From NCBI RefSeq assembly GCF_007197555.1, contig NZ_CP041614.1, positions 496,001 through 560,000 on the forward strand: a stretch of DNA of 64,000 nucleotides, given 5' to 3'. The notes below the pieces were generated by a model. That model made no database searches. It was not told where the DNA came from and saw only the letters and a program-made list of their open reading frames with translations. Below, piece after piece: positions 45,655 to 54,939 of this stretch; position 1 is the stretch's first letter; the number at the start of each line of letters is the position of its first letter. Both the position numbers and the translations under genes were made by a program. This stretch comes from Shewanella psychropiezotolerans (GTDB lineage Bacteria; Pseudomonadota; Gammaproteobacteria; Enterobacterales; Shewanellaceae).

Positions 45655-46632
45655 ATGCCCTGCCCTCGAAGTACTCAAATTAGTCTCGAAGACACACCTT
45701 ACTATCACTGCTGTAGTCGCGTAGTCCGCCGCGCCCATCTCTGCGGAGACGACAAATATACAGGCAAAAACTATGACCATCGTCGGGGTTGGGTAGAAAC
45801 GCAGCTCCTCAAATTGACAGAGGTGTTTGCTATTGATGTGGCTGCCTATGCCGTGATGAGTAATCATCTGCATTTAGTGCTGTATATTGATTTAGAGACG
45901 GTCAATACCTGGTCCGATAGAGAGGTGGTTGAACAGTGGCATAAATGTTTCAAGGGTACAGAGATTACACAGAAGTTCGCTAAAGGAGAGGTTATTGATG
46001 AGTACCAAGTGGCTCAGTTAAAACATCTCATTGCCACTTATCGCTCACGTCTCAGTGATATTAGCTGGTTCATGCGTTGTCTCAATGAACCCATAGCTAG
46101 GAAAGCCAACGATGAAGATAACTGCACCGGGCATTTCTGGGAGGGAAGGTTTAAAAGCCAAGCTTTACTCGATGAAGCGGCCGTTTTAGCGTGTATGGCT
46201 TATGTTGAACTGAACCCTATCCGTGCGAAGGTAGCTCAAACACCAGAAAATTCTGATTATACCAGCCTTCAGCTAAGAGTTAAGGCGGCCTTGAAGGGGA
46301 AGCAACCGGTAAAACTATTATCTTTTATTGGCAATGAGCATGAGCAGCAAGCTAAAGGTATCAACTTTGACCTTAAAGACTACTTAGATCTAGTTGATGA
46401 AACGGGCCGTATACTTCGTGATGATAAGCGAGGTGAAATTTCAGTCAATGCAGCAAGAATACTGACACGACTCAATATTCCCAGTGATAACTGGATAAAA
46501 CTCACTGCTGATTTTGGTAAGCTATTCCATGGGCCTGTAGGCACCTTGCAGGAGCTAACGAGCTACTGTGAACACTTAGAGAAGCGACGACGGCATTTCT
46601 CTCAATGTTGTCAGTATTTACAAGCAAGCTGA
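45655..46632 (+). CDS. REP-associated (RAYT/IS200-like) transposase
   Basis: Protein of 325 residues with the Y1 transposase fold. The HUH motif is HLH at 71-73 (SNHLHLVLYID). A later FWEGRFKSQALLDE block and a NPIRAKVAQTP block are typical of the family. The stretch WFMRCLNEPIARKAN, where RAYT proteins carry the catalytic Tyr, shows no Tyr at the expected place. Alternatively another Tyr serves. Not bounded by obvious IS ends. GTCAGA palindromes at 38517 and 43789, and a 109-bp tandem duplication just downstream, are in its neighbourhood. Confidence 0.82.
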   Translation: MPCPRSTQISLEDTPYYHCCSRVVRRAHLCGDDKYTGKNYDHRRGWVETQLLKLTEVFAIDVAAYAVMSNHLHLVLYIDLETVNTWSDREVVEQWHKCFKGTEITQKFAKGEVIDEYQVAQLKHLIATYRSRLSDISWFMRCLNEPIARKANDEDNCTGHFWEGRFKSQALLDEAAVLACMAYVELNPIRAKVAQTPENSDYTSLQLRVKAALKGKQPVKLLSFIGNEHEQQAKGINFDLKDYLDLVDETGRILRDDKRGEISVNAARILTRLNIPSDNWIKLTADFGKLFHGPVGTLQELTSYCEHLEKRRRHFSQCCQYLQAS

Positions 46633-46744
46633 TACGTTCAATCATTCCTTATTCCAACTAACCTATTCATTTAATGGGTTGGGTAGTCCTGCATTTAATT
46701 CACCTCCCCCCTCTTAAAGCGACCAACTTTATGGATAACCAACT

Positions 46745-46962
46745 CTGTATAGCCCTATAACAGGCTGAGTTAACTTTGTCGCTTAGCTGAGTATTGATAA
46801 TCATGGATTCGATAGATATGTTGTTGATTAATAATGGATGGCCTAGTTAGTTTCTGTATAGCCCTATAACAGGCTGAGTTAACTTTGTCGCTTAGCTGAG
46901 TATTAATAATCAGGGGTTTGGTAGGTATGTTGTTGATTTATAATGGGTGGCTTAGTTAGTTT
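46745..46962. repeat. Two tandem copies of a 109-bp unit
   Basis: 46745-46853 and 46854-46962 begin CTGTATAGCCCTATAACAGG and match over most of their length, with scattered substitutions toward the end. Non-coding, directly downstream of the transposase gene. The rest of the gap to 47134 holds only the DUF2999 terminator. Confidence 0.9.
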
Positions 46963-47053
46963 GCTTAGTTAGTTTTGAGCCAGCTTGTTGATTCTTAAAG
47001 GGGTGACGGAGATTAATGGTGCTGGGAGTTATGTAGCAAATTGAGCCGGTGAC

Positions 47054-47103
47054 AAAAAGATAAGGCCGTCCACAATTCTTTGGATTAATTGTGGCTGGCC
47101 TTA
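47054..47103 (-). terminator. Terminator of the DUF2999 gene
   Basis: TAAGGCC-GT-CCACAATT, loop, AATTGTGG-CT-GGCCTTA with an internal 2-base mismatch. On the minus strand it is followed by TCTTTTTG. Confidence 0.85.
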
Positions 47104-47134
47104 TTTTTAAAGAAGTGTTTTTAGCTGTGTGGGC

Positions 47135-47386
47135 CTACTTCTGTAGTTGTGCTTTTGCGGCTTCAACTTTCGAGAAATCCAGGCCTAGTTCAACAACGGC
47201 TTCTTTTATCAGGGCAGGGTTCTGCATGACTAGCCCCATGAGCTGTTGTAGCTTCTCTGGTGGGATACCTAACTGGCCGATTGTGGCCATAGCAGCCATA
47301 GGGTTTTCGGTCAGAGTCTGGAACAGGTCTTTGATCTGTGCGTCGCTAACATTGTGCTCTTTTAAGATCGCAAGAATGGGATTCAT
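47135..47386 (-). CDS. DUF2999 family protein
   Basis: Protein of 83 residues, soluble and all-helical, with the start MNPILAILKEHNVSD and a repeated LGI/LGL pattern. It matches the short DUF2999 proteins of Shewanella and Vibrio; function is unknown. Monocistronic with a strong terminator. Confidence 0.8.
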   Translation of the reverse strand: MNPILAILKEHNVSDAQIKDLFQTLTENPMAAMATIGQLGIPPEKLQQLMGLVMQNPALIKEAVVELGLDFSKVEAAKAQLQK

Positions 47387-47487
47387 TGCACTACCTTGTA
47401 TGATTTTTAAGTTAAACAGGCATCGATTCTATCACTCATCGGGGCTGTGAAAAAATAAATGTACCAGCTTAGTTTTCAGTGAGCTCG

Positions 47488-48297
47488 CTAGGCGAGGGCG
47501 TTCTTTCGATACTCTTTTCGGTATTGGGTGGGTGTTTGATTGAATAAGCCTTTAAACGCATGGATAAAGGCTGAATCTGATTGGTAGCCTAGATCCAGGG
47601 CGATGCTGTTGATTGATTGTTTGCTTTCTAACAGTTGCAGCGCCAGCACTAGCCGGACATTCTGCCTCCATAGTGAAAAGGATTGATTGAACTCCTTGGC
47701 GCACAGCCTGGATAGTGTTCTTTCTGATGCTCCGACCCTTCTCGCCCAATCAGATAAGGTGAGTTGTAAATCTGGCTGTTGCTTTAGCTGAGAAAATATC
47801 GTTTTTAGTCTTCGGTCATCTGGGATTAATAGGGGGATCTGATAACTGTTTGCTAGCACTAGCTGATCATTGAGGACTAAAAGCAGATGTGCTGTCATCT
47901 CTTCTGTCTGTGTGGCTTTATCGCCTTGTATCAAGAGCAGGATCAGTTCTTTTAGAAACGGTGTCACTAAGCAAGATTTTGGCTCATTCAGAAATTTCAT
48001 GTTTTGCCCCATGGCTGAATGGCTCGGGTTTAAGTAGAGGGATAAGAACCGTGTTTGAGTCACGGCGACTGATTTATGTGGGGTATTTGCCGGAACAAAG
48101 AGTATGGCATTGTGTGGAACGATAAAGCTGCTCTTGCCAATATCAGATTGCAGTAGCCCAGTGACTGGAAAAATGATCTGATGCCAGATGTGTGTATGCC
48201 AGTCATCAACAAAATTAGCGGGCATATGGATAGTCTTAGCTATGACTTGGCTAGTGCTAGATGCGCTGATTTGTTCATTGGCTAACTTTTTATTCAT
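47488..48297 (-). CDS. AraC family regulator with cupin-like sensor
   Basis: Protein of 269 residues. The N-terminal cupin-like effector domain (about 20-130, WHTHIWHQIIFPVTG) is followed by a C-terminal pair of helix-turn-helix motifs (about 175-265): LSDWARRVGASERTLSRL and INSIALDLGYQSDSAFIHAF. Divergent from an amidotransferase gene 100 bases away, which it may regulate. The ligand is not known. Confidence 0.88.
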   Translation of the reverse strand: MNKKLANEQISASSTSQVIAKTIHMPANFVDDWHTHIWHQIIFPVTGLLQSDIGKSSFIVPHNAILFVPANTPHKSVAVTQTRFLSLYLNPSHSAMGQNMKFLNEPKSCLVTPFLKELILLLIQGDKATQTEEMTAHLLLVLNDQLVLANSYQIPLLIPDDRRLKTIFSQLKQQPDLQLTLSDWARRVGASERTLSRLCAKEFNQSFSLWRQNVRLVLALQLLESKQSINSIALDLGYQSDSAFIHAFKGLFNQTPTQYRKEYRKNALA

Positions 48298-48397
48298 GGT
48301 GGCGACTTATCGATGCTTTATGGCTTATAGGATAGGTTAAGACACGCCTCTTTTCGATAGCATTATGCTTCATTCGACAAATTTGAGGGGTATAGCA

Positions 48398-49114
48398 ATG
48401 CATGTTCATTTTATTATTCACGAATCCTATGAAGGTCCCGGGGCTTTTACTCAGTGGATATCGGGCAGAGGTTTTAAACAGACCAGTACCCGGTTATATC
48501 TGGGGGATGAATTACCAAACCTGCTTGATTTCGATCTACTGGTTATCCTTGGCGGGCCTCAATCTCCGTCAACATCAGTAGAAACGTGTTCTTATTTCAA
48601 TGCAAACAACGAAATAAGTCTTATCAGCCGGTGTATTGAAGCTGGTAAGGCGATTCTTGGTGTTTGTCTGGGGGCGCAATTGATAGGTGAAGCGCTAGGG
48701 GCCAAATTTGAACTTAGTCCGTCTACCGAAATTGGCTATTTTCCTATCATGCTTACAGACATAGGGCAGAGTCATTCCAAACTCAAACACTTTAAGCACC
48801 AAGAAGTTGTTGGCCATTGGCACAATGACATGCCGGGAATCTTGCCATCGACTAAGGTACTGGCATCGAGTATTGGCTGTCCCCGGCAAATTGTTGAGTA
48901 TTCAGAACTTGTCTACGGCTTTCAGTGTCACCTAGAGTTCACCAAGGAAAGTATGCAAGGGCTAGTTAACTCAGCGTTAGATACAAGTCTGGTGGCGAGT
49001 GAGCCTTGGGTTCAGAGCAGGGAAGTCCTGCTTGCAACTGATACTACAAGTATGAACACATTGTTGTTTTCTTTCCTTGATGACCTAATCGATAACTATA
49101 GGCAGACACTGTAA
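48398..49114 (+). CDS. Class I glutamine amidotransferase-like protein
   Basis: Protein of 238 residues resembling stand-alone GMP-synthase-type amidotransferase domains. The catalytic Cys is in GVCLGAQLIGEALG, the Gly-rich loop is VILGGPQSP, and His and Glu come in QCHLEFT. It would release ammonia from glutamine or hydrolyse a gamma-glutamyl bond; the acceptor is unknown. The ATG at 48398 with GAGGGG upstream is preferred over 48365. Divergent from the AraC gene. Confidence 0.85.
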   Translation: MHVHFIIHESYEGPGAFTQWISGRGFKQTSTRLYLGDELPNLLDFDLLVILGGPQSPSTSVETCSYFNANNEISLISRCIEAGKAILGVCLGAQLIGEALGAKFELSPSTEIGYFPIMLTDIGQSHSKLKHFKHQEVVGHWHNDMPGILPSTKVLASSIGCPRQIVEYSELVYGFQCHLEFTKESMQGLVNSALDTSLVASEPWVQSREVLLATDTTSMNTLLFSFLDDLIDNYRQTL

Positions 49115-49210
49115 GATTCTGACATTAGGGGCCTATTTAGAGGACTACTTAATTTAGGGGTAGATGGTGGGCCTAGTTTAGAGCCCTGGTTTAGGGATTA
49201 GGATTAAGGC

Positions 49211-49765
49211 TTAGAAGATGAATTGGATCGGGAGTATATCTGCAGCACCGATACGCAGTAGCATTAGCTCTTTTTCTAACTTATTTTCTTCTCGTTTCAG
49301 GCTCTTTTTGTCTTCTTTGTTATTAGCGACCTCTTGGCCTGCATTAATTTTTTTATTCAGGCTGGTTATTTCATGATTGATACCTTTCAGTCTCGATTCA
49401 ATACTTGAGATCCGCTGTTTTATCTCGTATTTGCGATGGCCTTCATTATATCTTTTTAGGAATTCATTATTGGAGCAAACACCATTGTAGTAAGCCCCTT
49501 GTAATCCCAGCTTGTAACCATTTTCTGTCTGGCAGTAGTTCTTAAGCCCGGCTTGATAGCCTGCAGTCCACTTTTCGCTATTCACGGCTAAACCGAACTC
49601 ATTACAGTCTTTGATATAGTCATTGACGGTATAAGACACTGCGCCGTTATTACCGTCACTCATACCTATGGAATACCAATCTGCAAGTTGGCATTGCTCC
49701 ATATTCATACTTGTACATTGAGTCAGGCTTAAGGCTGTTATTACTGCCAGTATTTTAAATTTCAT
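49211..49765 (-). CDS. DUF2799 family lipoprotein
   Basis: Protein of 184 residues with a lipobox (LTQC, Cys at about 17). Repeated Cys, Tyr and Gly motifs (CQLADWYSIGMSDGNNG, NEFGLAV, YQAGLKNYCQTENGYKLGLQG) are typical of DUF2799. A coiled coil covers about 120-168. Its role in the envelope is unknown. Alone; nothing was recognised in the 325-base AT-rich gap 49766-50090. Confidence 0.8.
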   Translation of the reverse strand: MKFKILAVITALSLTQCTSMNMEQCQLADWYSIGMSDGNNGAVSYTVNDYIKDCNEFGLAVNSEKWTAGYQAGLKNYCQTENGYKLGLQGAYYNGVCSNNEFLKRYNEGHRKYEIKQRISSIESRLKGINHEITSLNKKINAGQEVANNKEDKKSLKREENKLEKELMLLRIGAADILPIQFIF

Positions 49766-50090
49766 GATTTCTCCCCATCGAATATAGGGCGGTAATTTAG
49801 CAGAGGTATCAGCGTGAAATCTTTTGTTTCTGCATTTATTTACAAATGTATCAATTTTCCAGTTTTATAGAGTGACCTCTTTAGTTTTTATGTCTTTATG
49901 TTTTTATTTGGTTTTTCTTTTGATCGGGTTTGGTTGTATTTTTATTGGTTTTTCGTTCGAGTTTAACCGAGCGCTAACGGGCCGCTGTACTGATTAATAT
50001 GCTGGTAATAGTGGAAGCAGGATTTAGGGAGAAAATAGGTGGCCCCTATATTGTTATCTTGCTAAATATTTAACGTTATCTTTGTGAGGA

Positions 50091-50504
50091 TTATTGTTTG
50101 ATGTTATCGGTAACGAATTTATGTTCGCTAGTGGTTATTTCATGCATGTTTCCGTCGGGATCTTTGAAGTATATTGACCAAGAGACTTGGTGATCGGCGA
50201 CTCTTAATTTTATCTTTTGGTGTGCAAAATGGATTAGCCAGAGTAGAAACTGTTCACCACTGGTTTTAAAGGCAATTGAGGTAACGGGAGGCTGGATATC
50301 ACGGGTGAATAAGGCAAGATGAATAATACCGCTGGCATCTTCGATAGTGAGCGGACCCGATTCGGTATTCCAGTCAGCTAGCGTGTCGACTGGGCTAAAA
50401 CCTAATATATTCTTATACCACTCAAGAGCTGCTTGCTTGTTTTCCACGTACAAATGGAGATGATCTATGCCTGTTAGCGCTGGTGCCTTTTGTTGAACCT
50501 TCAT
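50091..50504 (-). CDS. VOC (glyoxalase/dioxygenase) family protein
   Basis: Protein of 137 residues with two beta-alpha-beta-beta-beta modules. Possible metal ligands are His in DHLHLYVENK and Glu/His in DPDGNMHEITT. It could detoxify or bind a small electrophile; the substrate is unknown. Divergent from soxR with a SoxR-type site between them, so it is probably redox-induced. Confidence 0.82.
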   Translation of the reverse strand: MKVQQKAPALTGIDHLHLYVENKQAALEWYKNILGFSPVDTLADWNTESGPLTIEDASGIIHLALFTRDIQPPVTSIAFKTSGEQFLLWLIHFAHQKIKLRVADHQVSWSIYFKDPDGNMHEITTSEHKFVTDNIKQ

Positions 50505-50548
50505 GTTTGTCCCTTACATTAGTCTTCGCTTGATTTACTATTTCGATG

Positions 50549-50579
50549 AGTGTAAAACCTATGGTTAACTATAGGTAAA
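50549..50579 (-). promoter_or_regulatory. SoxR-type operator and 19-bp-spaced promoter of the VOC gene
   Basis: The dyad ACCTATGGTTAACTATAGGT (50557-50576) has one mismatched pair and a GTTAAC centre like known SoxR boxes. On the minus strand a -35 TTTACC and a -10 TACACT are 19 bases apart around it, the long spacer used by MerR-family activators. Confidence 0.75.
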
Positions 50580-50589
50580 GTGTTTTTTT

Positions 50590-51063
50590 ATGAATTCGAA
50601 ATCTATCAGTTCGGCGATGGATTCTGTGACCCCGACTGAGTTAAGTGTTGGAAAAGTGGCAAAACGTGCAGGTGTAAGTGTACAAACGGTTCATTTCTAT
50701 GAAGAGAAGGGACTTATTCACAGTGCAAGAAATTCGGGCAATCAACGCCGTTATCACGGTAATGTATTGAGACGAATTGCTGTTGTTAAGTCGGCGCAAC
50801 GATTAGGGATATCGTTAAACGAGATTGCAGAGGTATTTGCTAAACTACCAAAACATAAGTCCCTTTCTACGGCGCAGTGGCAGCAAATGTCATTGAGTTG
50901 GCGCAAGCAATTACAAGCGCGAATCGATCGACTTACTCAACTCAGAGATCAACTCGATACTTGCATAGGCTGTGGGTGTTTATCCATTAAGTCTTGTAAG
51001 TTGCGTAATCCTGGCGATGAAGCCGCGAACAAAGGTCCTGGCGCCGTTTTTTTGCAGCAGTAA
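50590..51063 (+). CDS. soxR: Redox-sensing transcriptional regulator SoxR
   Basis: Protein of 157 residues of the MerR family, close to E. coli SoxR in length. The N-terminal helix-turn-helix is ELSVGKVAKRAGVSVQTVHFY; conserved SoxR-type sequence includes KGLIHSARNSGNQRRY. The [2Fe-2S] Cys are 125, 128, 130 and 136 (CIGCGCLSIKSC). A C-terminal NPGD and GPGA block follows. When its cluster is oxidised it activates a divergent promoter, here that of the VOC gene. No soxS gene is present, as is usual outside enterics. Confidence 0.94.
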   Translation: MNSKSISSAMDSVTPTELSVGKVAKRAGVSVQTVHFYEEKGLIHSARNSGNQRRYHGNVLRRIAVVKSAQRLGISLNEIAEVFAKLPKHKSLSTAQWQQMSLSWRKQLQARIDRLTQLRDQLDTCIGCGCLSIKSCKLRNPGDEAANKGPGAVFLQQ

Positions 51064-51159
51064 AGCTGTAAATAAACGCATTCGTCGGCCGCTAAGCATT
51101 TTATCTTTGCCTGCTTAGGTAAAGGAGATTGATACAAGCGCTGAGTGGATAATGAGATG

Positions 51160-52065
51160 CTACGGATTGATATAGCTATTGAAAATTGCGTCACCTTGCT
51201 CCTCTCTCACTTCAGCTAATGTTTGCCAAAATTTTAGCGTAAGTTCTGGATGTTGCCGGTACCACTGGTGAGACACAGGCATATACCAATTTACGTGCAT
51301 AAAATCTTCCTTTAATGCAGTGAGCTCATCGGTTAAGTTCAGCTGTTTAATCATGTTTTTCCCTATGTATGTCTCAATCACATAGCCATCGAGCCTTCCT
51401 TTGGCGAGTAGGATAAACCCTTCACTCGGCGTTAAGTTGTTGGCGGGTAATGTCCCTAACTTAGACAGTTTCTCATGGGCGATATAACCTAATGGCGCAG
51501 CTACACCTAATTTCAGCCCTGAAAATTGTCCGTTGCTCCATTTAAGATTCGAGTGTTTATGGGTAAATACACGATATCTGCCCCGCCATAAACGTTGATC
51601 TAAATTGATATTGCCATTTAGCTTAGGGAATACCCCCCAAGTCTCTCTTTCTTGTGTCCATATAGCCGCAAAAATAGCATCGGTTTTCCCTTGGGCTAGA
51701 TGTTGAATACAGCGTTTCCAAGGTAGCCTAACGAGTTGTATAGGCAGGCTTGAAGTGTGTGCGGATGTCATAATTAGGTCCGCCAAGGTGCCGCGTAAAC
51801 CAAGGGTATTGCTATCGCTGATGCTCTCCTTAGTTGTGAAGGGAAAATGGGTTTTATCTTCATAACAGATCCGCATGGTGGCTGGTTCGCTTTCCATGAG
51901 CGGATCTAGGGCGACTAAGCTGTCGGCATAAACCCTCTCTATGCTCCCTAGGCTTATTATTGATATTAGTAGCGCCAACAACTGGCAGGTATGCTTAGGC
52001 AAAAATGAAACGAATGAGGTTATATATTGAGAGTCATTTTGATGCTTAATCATAATTTGATTCAT
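51160..52065 (-). CDS. Orphan periplasmic binding protein (bacterial SBP family 3)
   Basis: Protein of 301 residues with a long N-terminus and a signal region (LLALLISIISLGSIERVYA before DSLVA). The binding fold includes RICYEDKTHFPFTTKE, LVRLPWKRCIQHL and DAIFAAIWTQERETW. As with the protein at 43828, no permease or ATPase is adjacent. The shared LPWKR motif suggests the same subfamily. Ligand is unknown. Confidence 0.78.
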   Translation of the reverse strand: MNQIMIKHQNDSQYITSFVSFLPKHTCQLLALLISIISLGSIERVYADSLVALDPLMESEPATMRICYEDKTHFPFTTKESISDSNTLGLRGTLADLIMTSAHTSSLPIQLVRLPWKRCIQHLAQGKTDAIFAAIWTQERETWGVFPKLNGNINLDQRLWRGRYRVFTHKHSNLKWSNGQFSGLKLGVAAPLGYIAHEKLSKLGTLPANNLTPSEGFILLAKGRLDGYVIETYIGKNMIKQLNLTDELTALKEDFMHVNWYMPVSHQWYRQHPELTLKFWQTLAEVREEQGDAIFNSYINP

Positions 52066-52302
52066 ACACGCTTTGCTCCCAATATCGATGACCCACTGAG
52101 CAGCGGGTTATACCGATTGAAATTATTTCGCAATCAATATCAAACGAAATTCACTAGTCTCAAGTTTAGTTGGTTTAGTTGGTTTAGCTTGTTTGGTTAG
52201 CTTTAGTGTAATCGATGGGGAATTTATGAGCTGGCGTAAGCAGAAAGGAAAAAGGTGACTAGGCACTTAATTAGAGAGCCCAATCACCAACATATATTCA
52301 GC

Positions 52303-53730
52303 TTAAAAAGCGCCTGCTGCGCCGGGGAAGACCACCGGGCTGGTGTTGCCGTTAGCACTTACGCTAGCGACGCCGTATAAGTAGTTATCTATGACCATGT
52401 TTTCTAATTTGAATGAATTCACCTTGCCGACATATCGACTGTGCTTCCATTCAGACTCGGTAGTGAGCCGCCAATAGACGCGGTAACCGATGACATTATT
52501 TTGCTCAGTATTATGCTGCCATTTTAAGGTGGTGCTGGCGGAGACTTTCCCTTCTATGGTGACAGAAGCTGGTGGTGCTGGAGCCCAGGCCATTGATGCC
52601 AGGCTGATGGCGTTAAGCGCGGTGAGCTTGGCATTGAAGTTGAAATCCACCCCTTCAATCACATCGCCGTAGGCTATGCCGTTCTCGACACGAATATCTT
52701 GGTGCTGACGGTTGTAATTCTCGTTGGTTTCCATGATGCGTACGGCGGGAAAGCCTGCCTTGTTAAAGGGGAGGTGATGGCCGCCGCGGCCGAAGCGATC
52801 TAAACGATAAACCATCATCACATCGAGATTCGTCATGTATTGGTCGGCCAAGGTTTTTATCTTGCGCGCCAGGTTGCGGGATGCCGAGTCGTTTTCGCCG
52901 CCGCTGAAATAACGCTGCTTGGCTTCTTCGGCAGTTTCGGCGATGCGAACCCCTTCAGAGAAAACCCGTACCGTGTGGTTGTTGATGACGCCATTGATGC
53001 CTTCGATGTTACCTATCATGTCGTTGTTTAGTACCGCTTGTACCTGCCAGTGCTGATCTTTGGCGTATTGAGCAAGCGCTGCGCCGCCATAGAGGCCTTG
53101 TTCTTCGCCAGATAGCGCGGCATAGATAATAGTGCCTGCAAACTGATATTTAGACAGTACCCGGGCGGCTTCGATGGCTCCGGCAACACCGGATGCATTA
53201 TCGTTGGCACCGGGTGATATAGAGGTTGAGTCCATCACATCTGTGACGCGAGAATCGATATCGCCGCTCATCATCACCACGCGCTTAGGCTCGAGCGTAC
53301 CGCGCTGGATGGCAATGACATTGACGACTTCAGTAGCATGAGGGATACGTTTGCCAGTGACGGTATCGGATAAAGTTATCACCTCCAGACAGCCGCCGCA
53401 GTCAGCGGATATGCGTTCAAACTCATTTTTAATCCAACGTCTGGCCGCGCCTACGCCCTGGGTATCAGACTCTGTCTCTGACAAGGTGTGGCGGGTGCCG
53501 AAGTTCACCAACTTCTCGACATCACTGCGCAGCCTGTCGGCGCTTGGCGCCGTGGCAATATCATAGAGGCGCATATCTTCCTGAGAAGGCGCCACAGTTG
53601 GCGCCGTACTCTGCGCACGACTGCTGGTGGCGAATAATACACAGGCGAGTGTACCAGTCACTAGCAGCACGGAAACAATGCGTTTAGCTGTGAATGAGTG
53701 GCGATTCATAAAGGGAGTCTGGGTGGGCAT
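52303..53730 (-). CDS. Secreted M28 family aminopeptidase-like metallopeptidase with C-terminal Fn3-like domain
   Basis: Protein of 475 residues. Its signal region ends near SSRA. The peptidase domain (about 55-365) has zinc-ligand motifs SGDIDSRV, PGANDNASGVAG, SGEEQGLYGG and NNDMIGN, plus a late GGHHLPF. The usual first His (GHYD) is replaced by Asp in SGDID, a pattern seen in some marine M28 enzymes as I recall, so activity is likely but unproven. The last ~90 residues (PPASVTIEGKVSASTTLKW onward) look like a fibronectin type III domain. GAGG sits five bases before ATG 53730. Confidence 0.87.
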   Translation of the reverse strand: MPTQTPFMNRHSFTAKRIVSVLLVTGTLACVLFATSSRAQSTAPTVAPSQEDMRLYDIATAPSADRLRSDVEKLVNFGTRHTLSETESDTQGVGAARRWIKNEFERISADCGGCLEVITLSDTVTGKRIPHATEVVNVIAIQRGTLEPKRVVMMSGDIDSRVTDVMDSTSISPGANDNASGVAGAIEAARVLSKYQFAGTIIYAALSGEEQGLYGGAALAQYAKDQHWQVQAVLNNDMIGNIEGINGVINNHTVRVFSEGVRIAETAEEAKQRYFSGGENDSASRNLARKIKTLADQYMTNLDVMMVYRLDRFGRGGHHLPFNKAGFPAVRIMETNENYNRQHQDIRVENGIAYGDVIEGVDFNFNAKLTALNAISLASMAWAPAPPASVTIEGKVSASTTLKWQHNTEQNNVIGYRVYWRLTTESEWKHSRYVGKVNSFKLENMVIDNYLYGVASVSANGNTSPVVFPGAAGAF

Positions 53731-53989
53731 GGAAACCTCGATTTATTATTATTCTGCTTCTTACTCTATCAAAAAACAGCTCATAAATGGCAGGGTTAAG
53801 CCGAGGAATTGTTAGTCGATATGTCTTGCTAGTTATCCAGGTTTAGCCAGTAAATCATGCCGAGATTAACAGGAATACTAGATCAATCTGTGTTGAGTTC
53901 CGTTTCCCGCGAGGATAAGGGCAAGTCTATTGCTAGACTGCGTGTCACTAAACTAGCGGCTGGCACAGAGTTGTCATGGAGCACAAGTA

Positions 53990-54820
53990 ATGGAATTAAC
54001 GAACATGTTTGAATCTCACCTGAATACTTTTCGCAAGTTACATTCACAGTCATCACCTCTGATGCTCGTCAATGTTTGGGATGCTGCCAGCGCGGCAGTG
54101 GTGCAAGCGTCGGGGGCTAAGGCATTGGCGACCAGTAGCGCCTCATTAGCCTGGTCATTAGGTTATGCCGATGGCGGTGAGCTCCCCGTCGATGCATTGC
54201 TGCTTGCTGTCGCAAATATCATGCGAGTGAGCCAGCTTCCTGTGACCGTCGATATAGAGGATGGCTATAGTGACAAGCCTGCAGATGTGGCGTCCTTAGT
54301 GACTAAGCTAGTGAGATTAGGCGTGGTCGGTATCAACATAGAAGATGGCGATAAAACGCCTGAATTGCTGGTGGCGAAAATAACAGCGATACGGGCATCT
54401 GCATCTTGTGGGCAGGTATTTATCAATGCCAGAACCGATGTCTTTCTACGAGGGCTGGCCGATAACCAAGAGGCGCTAACTATGACCGAGGCCCGTTTAA
54501 CTCGTTATCAGGCCGCTGGTGCTAATTGCGGTTTTATTCCCGGATTAGATTCAGACAAGGCTGCTACACGTTTAGCTAACAATCTGGATTTGCCTTTGAA
54601 CTTTATGTTGGCTGGTGATCACTTAGCTGTTTCAAAGCGAGCCGATACTCTGCTTAAATTTGGGGTTACCAGATTTAGTGTCGGGCCAGGGAGTTTCCTC
54701 GATGCATACTCGACTTTGAAACGTACATCGAAAGTATCTGAGGTCTCTTGTAAGAATACTGAGCAGTGTGAATTACTGAATTATAATGAAATGAATACCT
54801 TGGTTATGTGTGCAAGGTAA
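53990..54820 (+). CDS. Isocitrate lyase / PEP mutase superfamily protein
   Basis: Protein of 276 residues with a TIM-barrel. The metal-binding motif is DIEDGYSD, with VGINIEDGD and VFINARTDVFLRG after it. The KKCGH loop of isocitrate lyase is absent, so it is more like oxaloacetate or phosphonopyruvate-type enzymes that break C-C or C-P bonds. The substrate is unknown. About 25 residues at the end (after AYSTLKRT) lie outside the fold. GGAG nine bases before ATG 53990; ATG 54005 is an alternative. Confidence 0.85.
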   Translation: MELTNMFESHLNTFRKLHSQSSPLMLVNVWDAASAAVVQASGAKALATSSASLAWSLGYADGGELPVDALLLAVANIMRVSQLPVTVDIEDGYSDKPADVASLVTKLVRLGVVGINIEDGDKTPELLVAKITAIRASASCGQVFINARTDVFLRGLADNQEALTMTEARLTRYQAAGANCGFIPGLDSDKAATRLANNLDLPLNFMLAGDHLAVSKRADTLLKFGVTRFSVGPGSFLDAYSTLKRTSKVSEVSCKNTEQCELLNYNEMNTLVMCAR

Positions 54821-54939
54821 ATTTGTGCTTAAAGGAGTGGCGAGTTAAATCATGGAAGATAAAACTGTGGATTCAAGCCCTTTCTGTGGTTTCAGGGTAT
54901 ACTTTGTCTTTATTATTTTTTCTATCAAAGCGACTTATC

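Noticed and set aside
54808..54939. Long N-terminal form of PpiB
   Set aside because: Extra residues do not belong to the cyclophilin fold; ATG 54940 gives the exact usual length.
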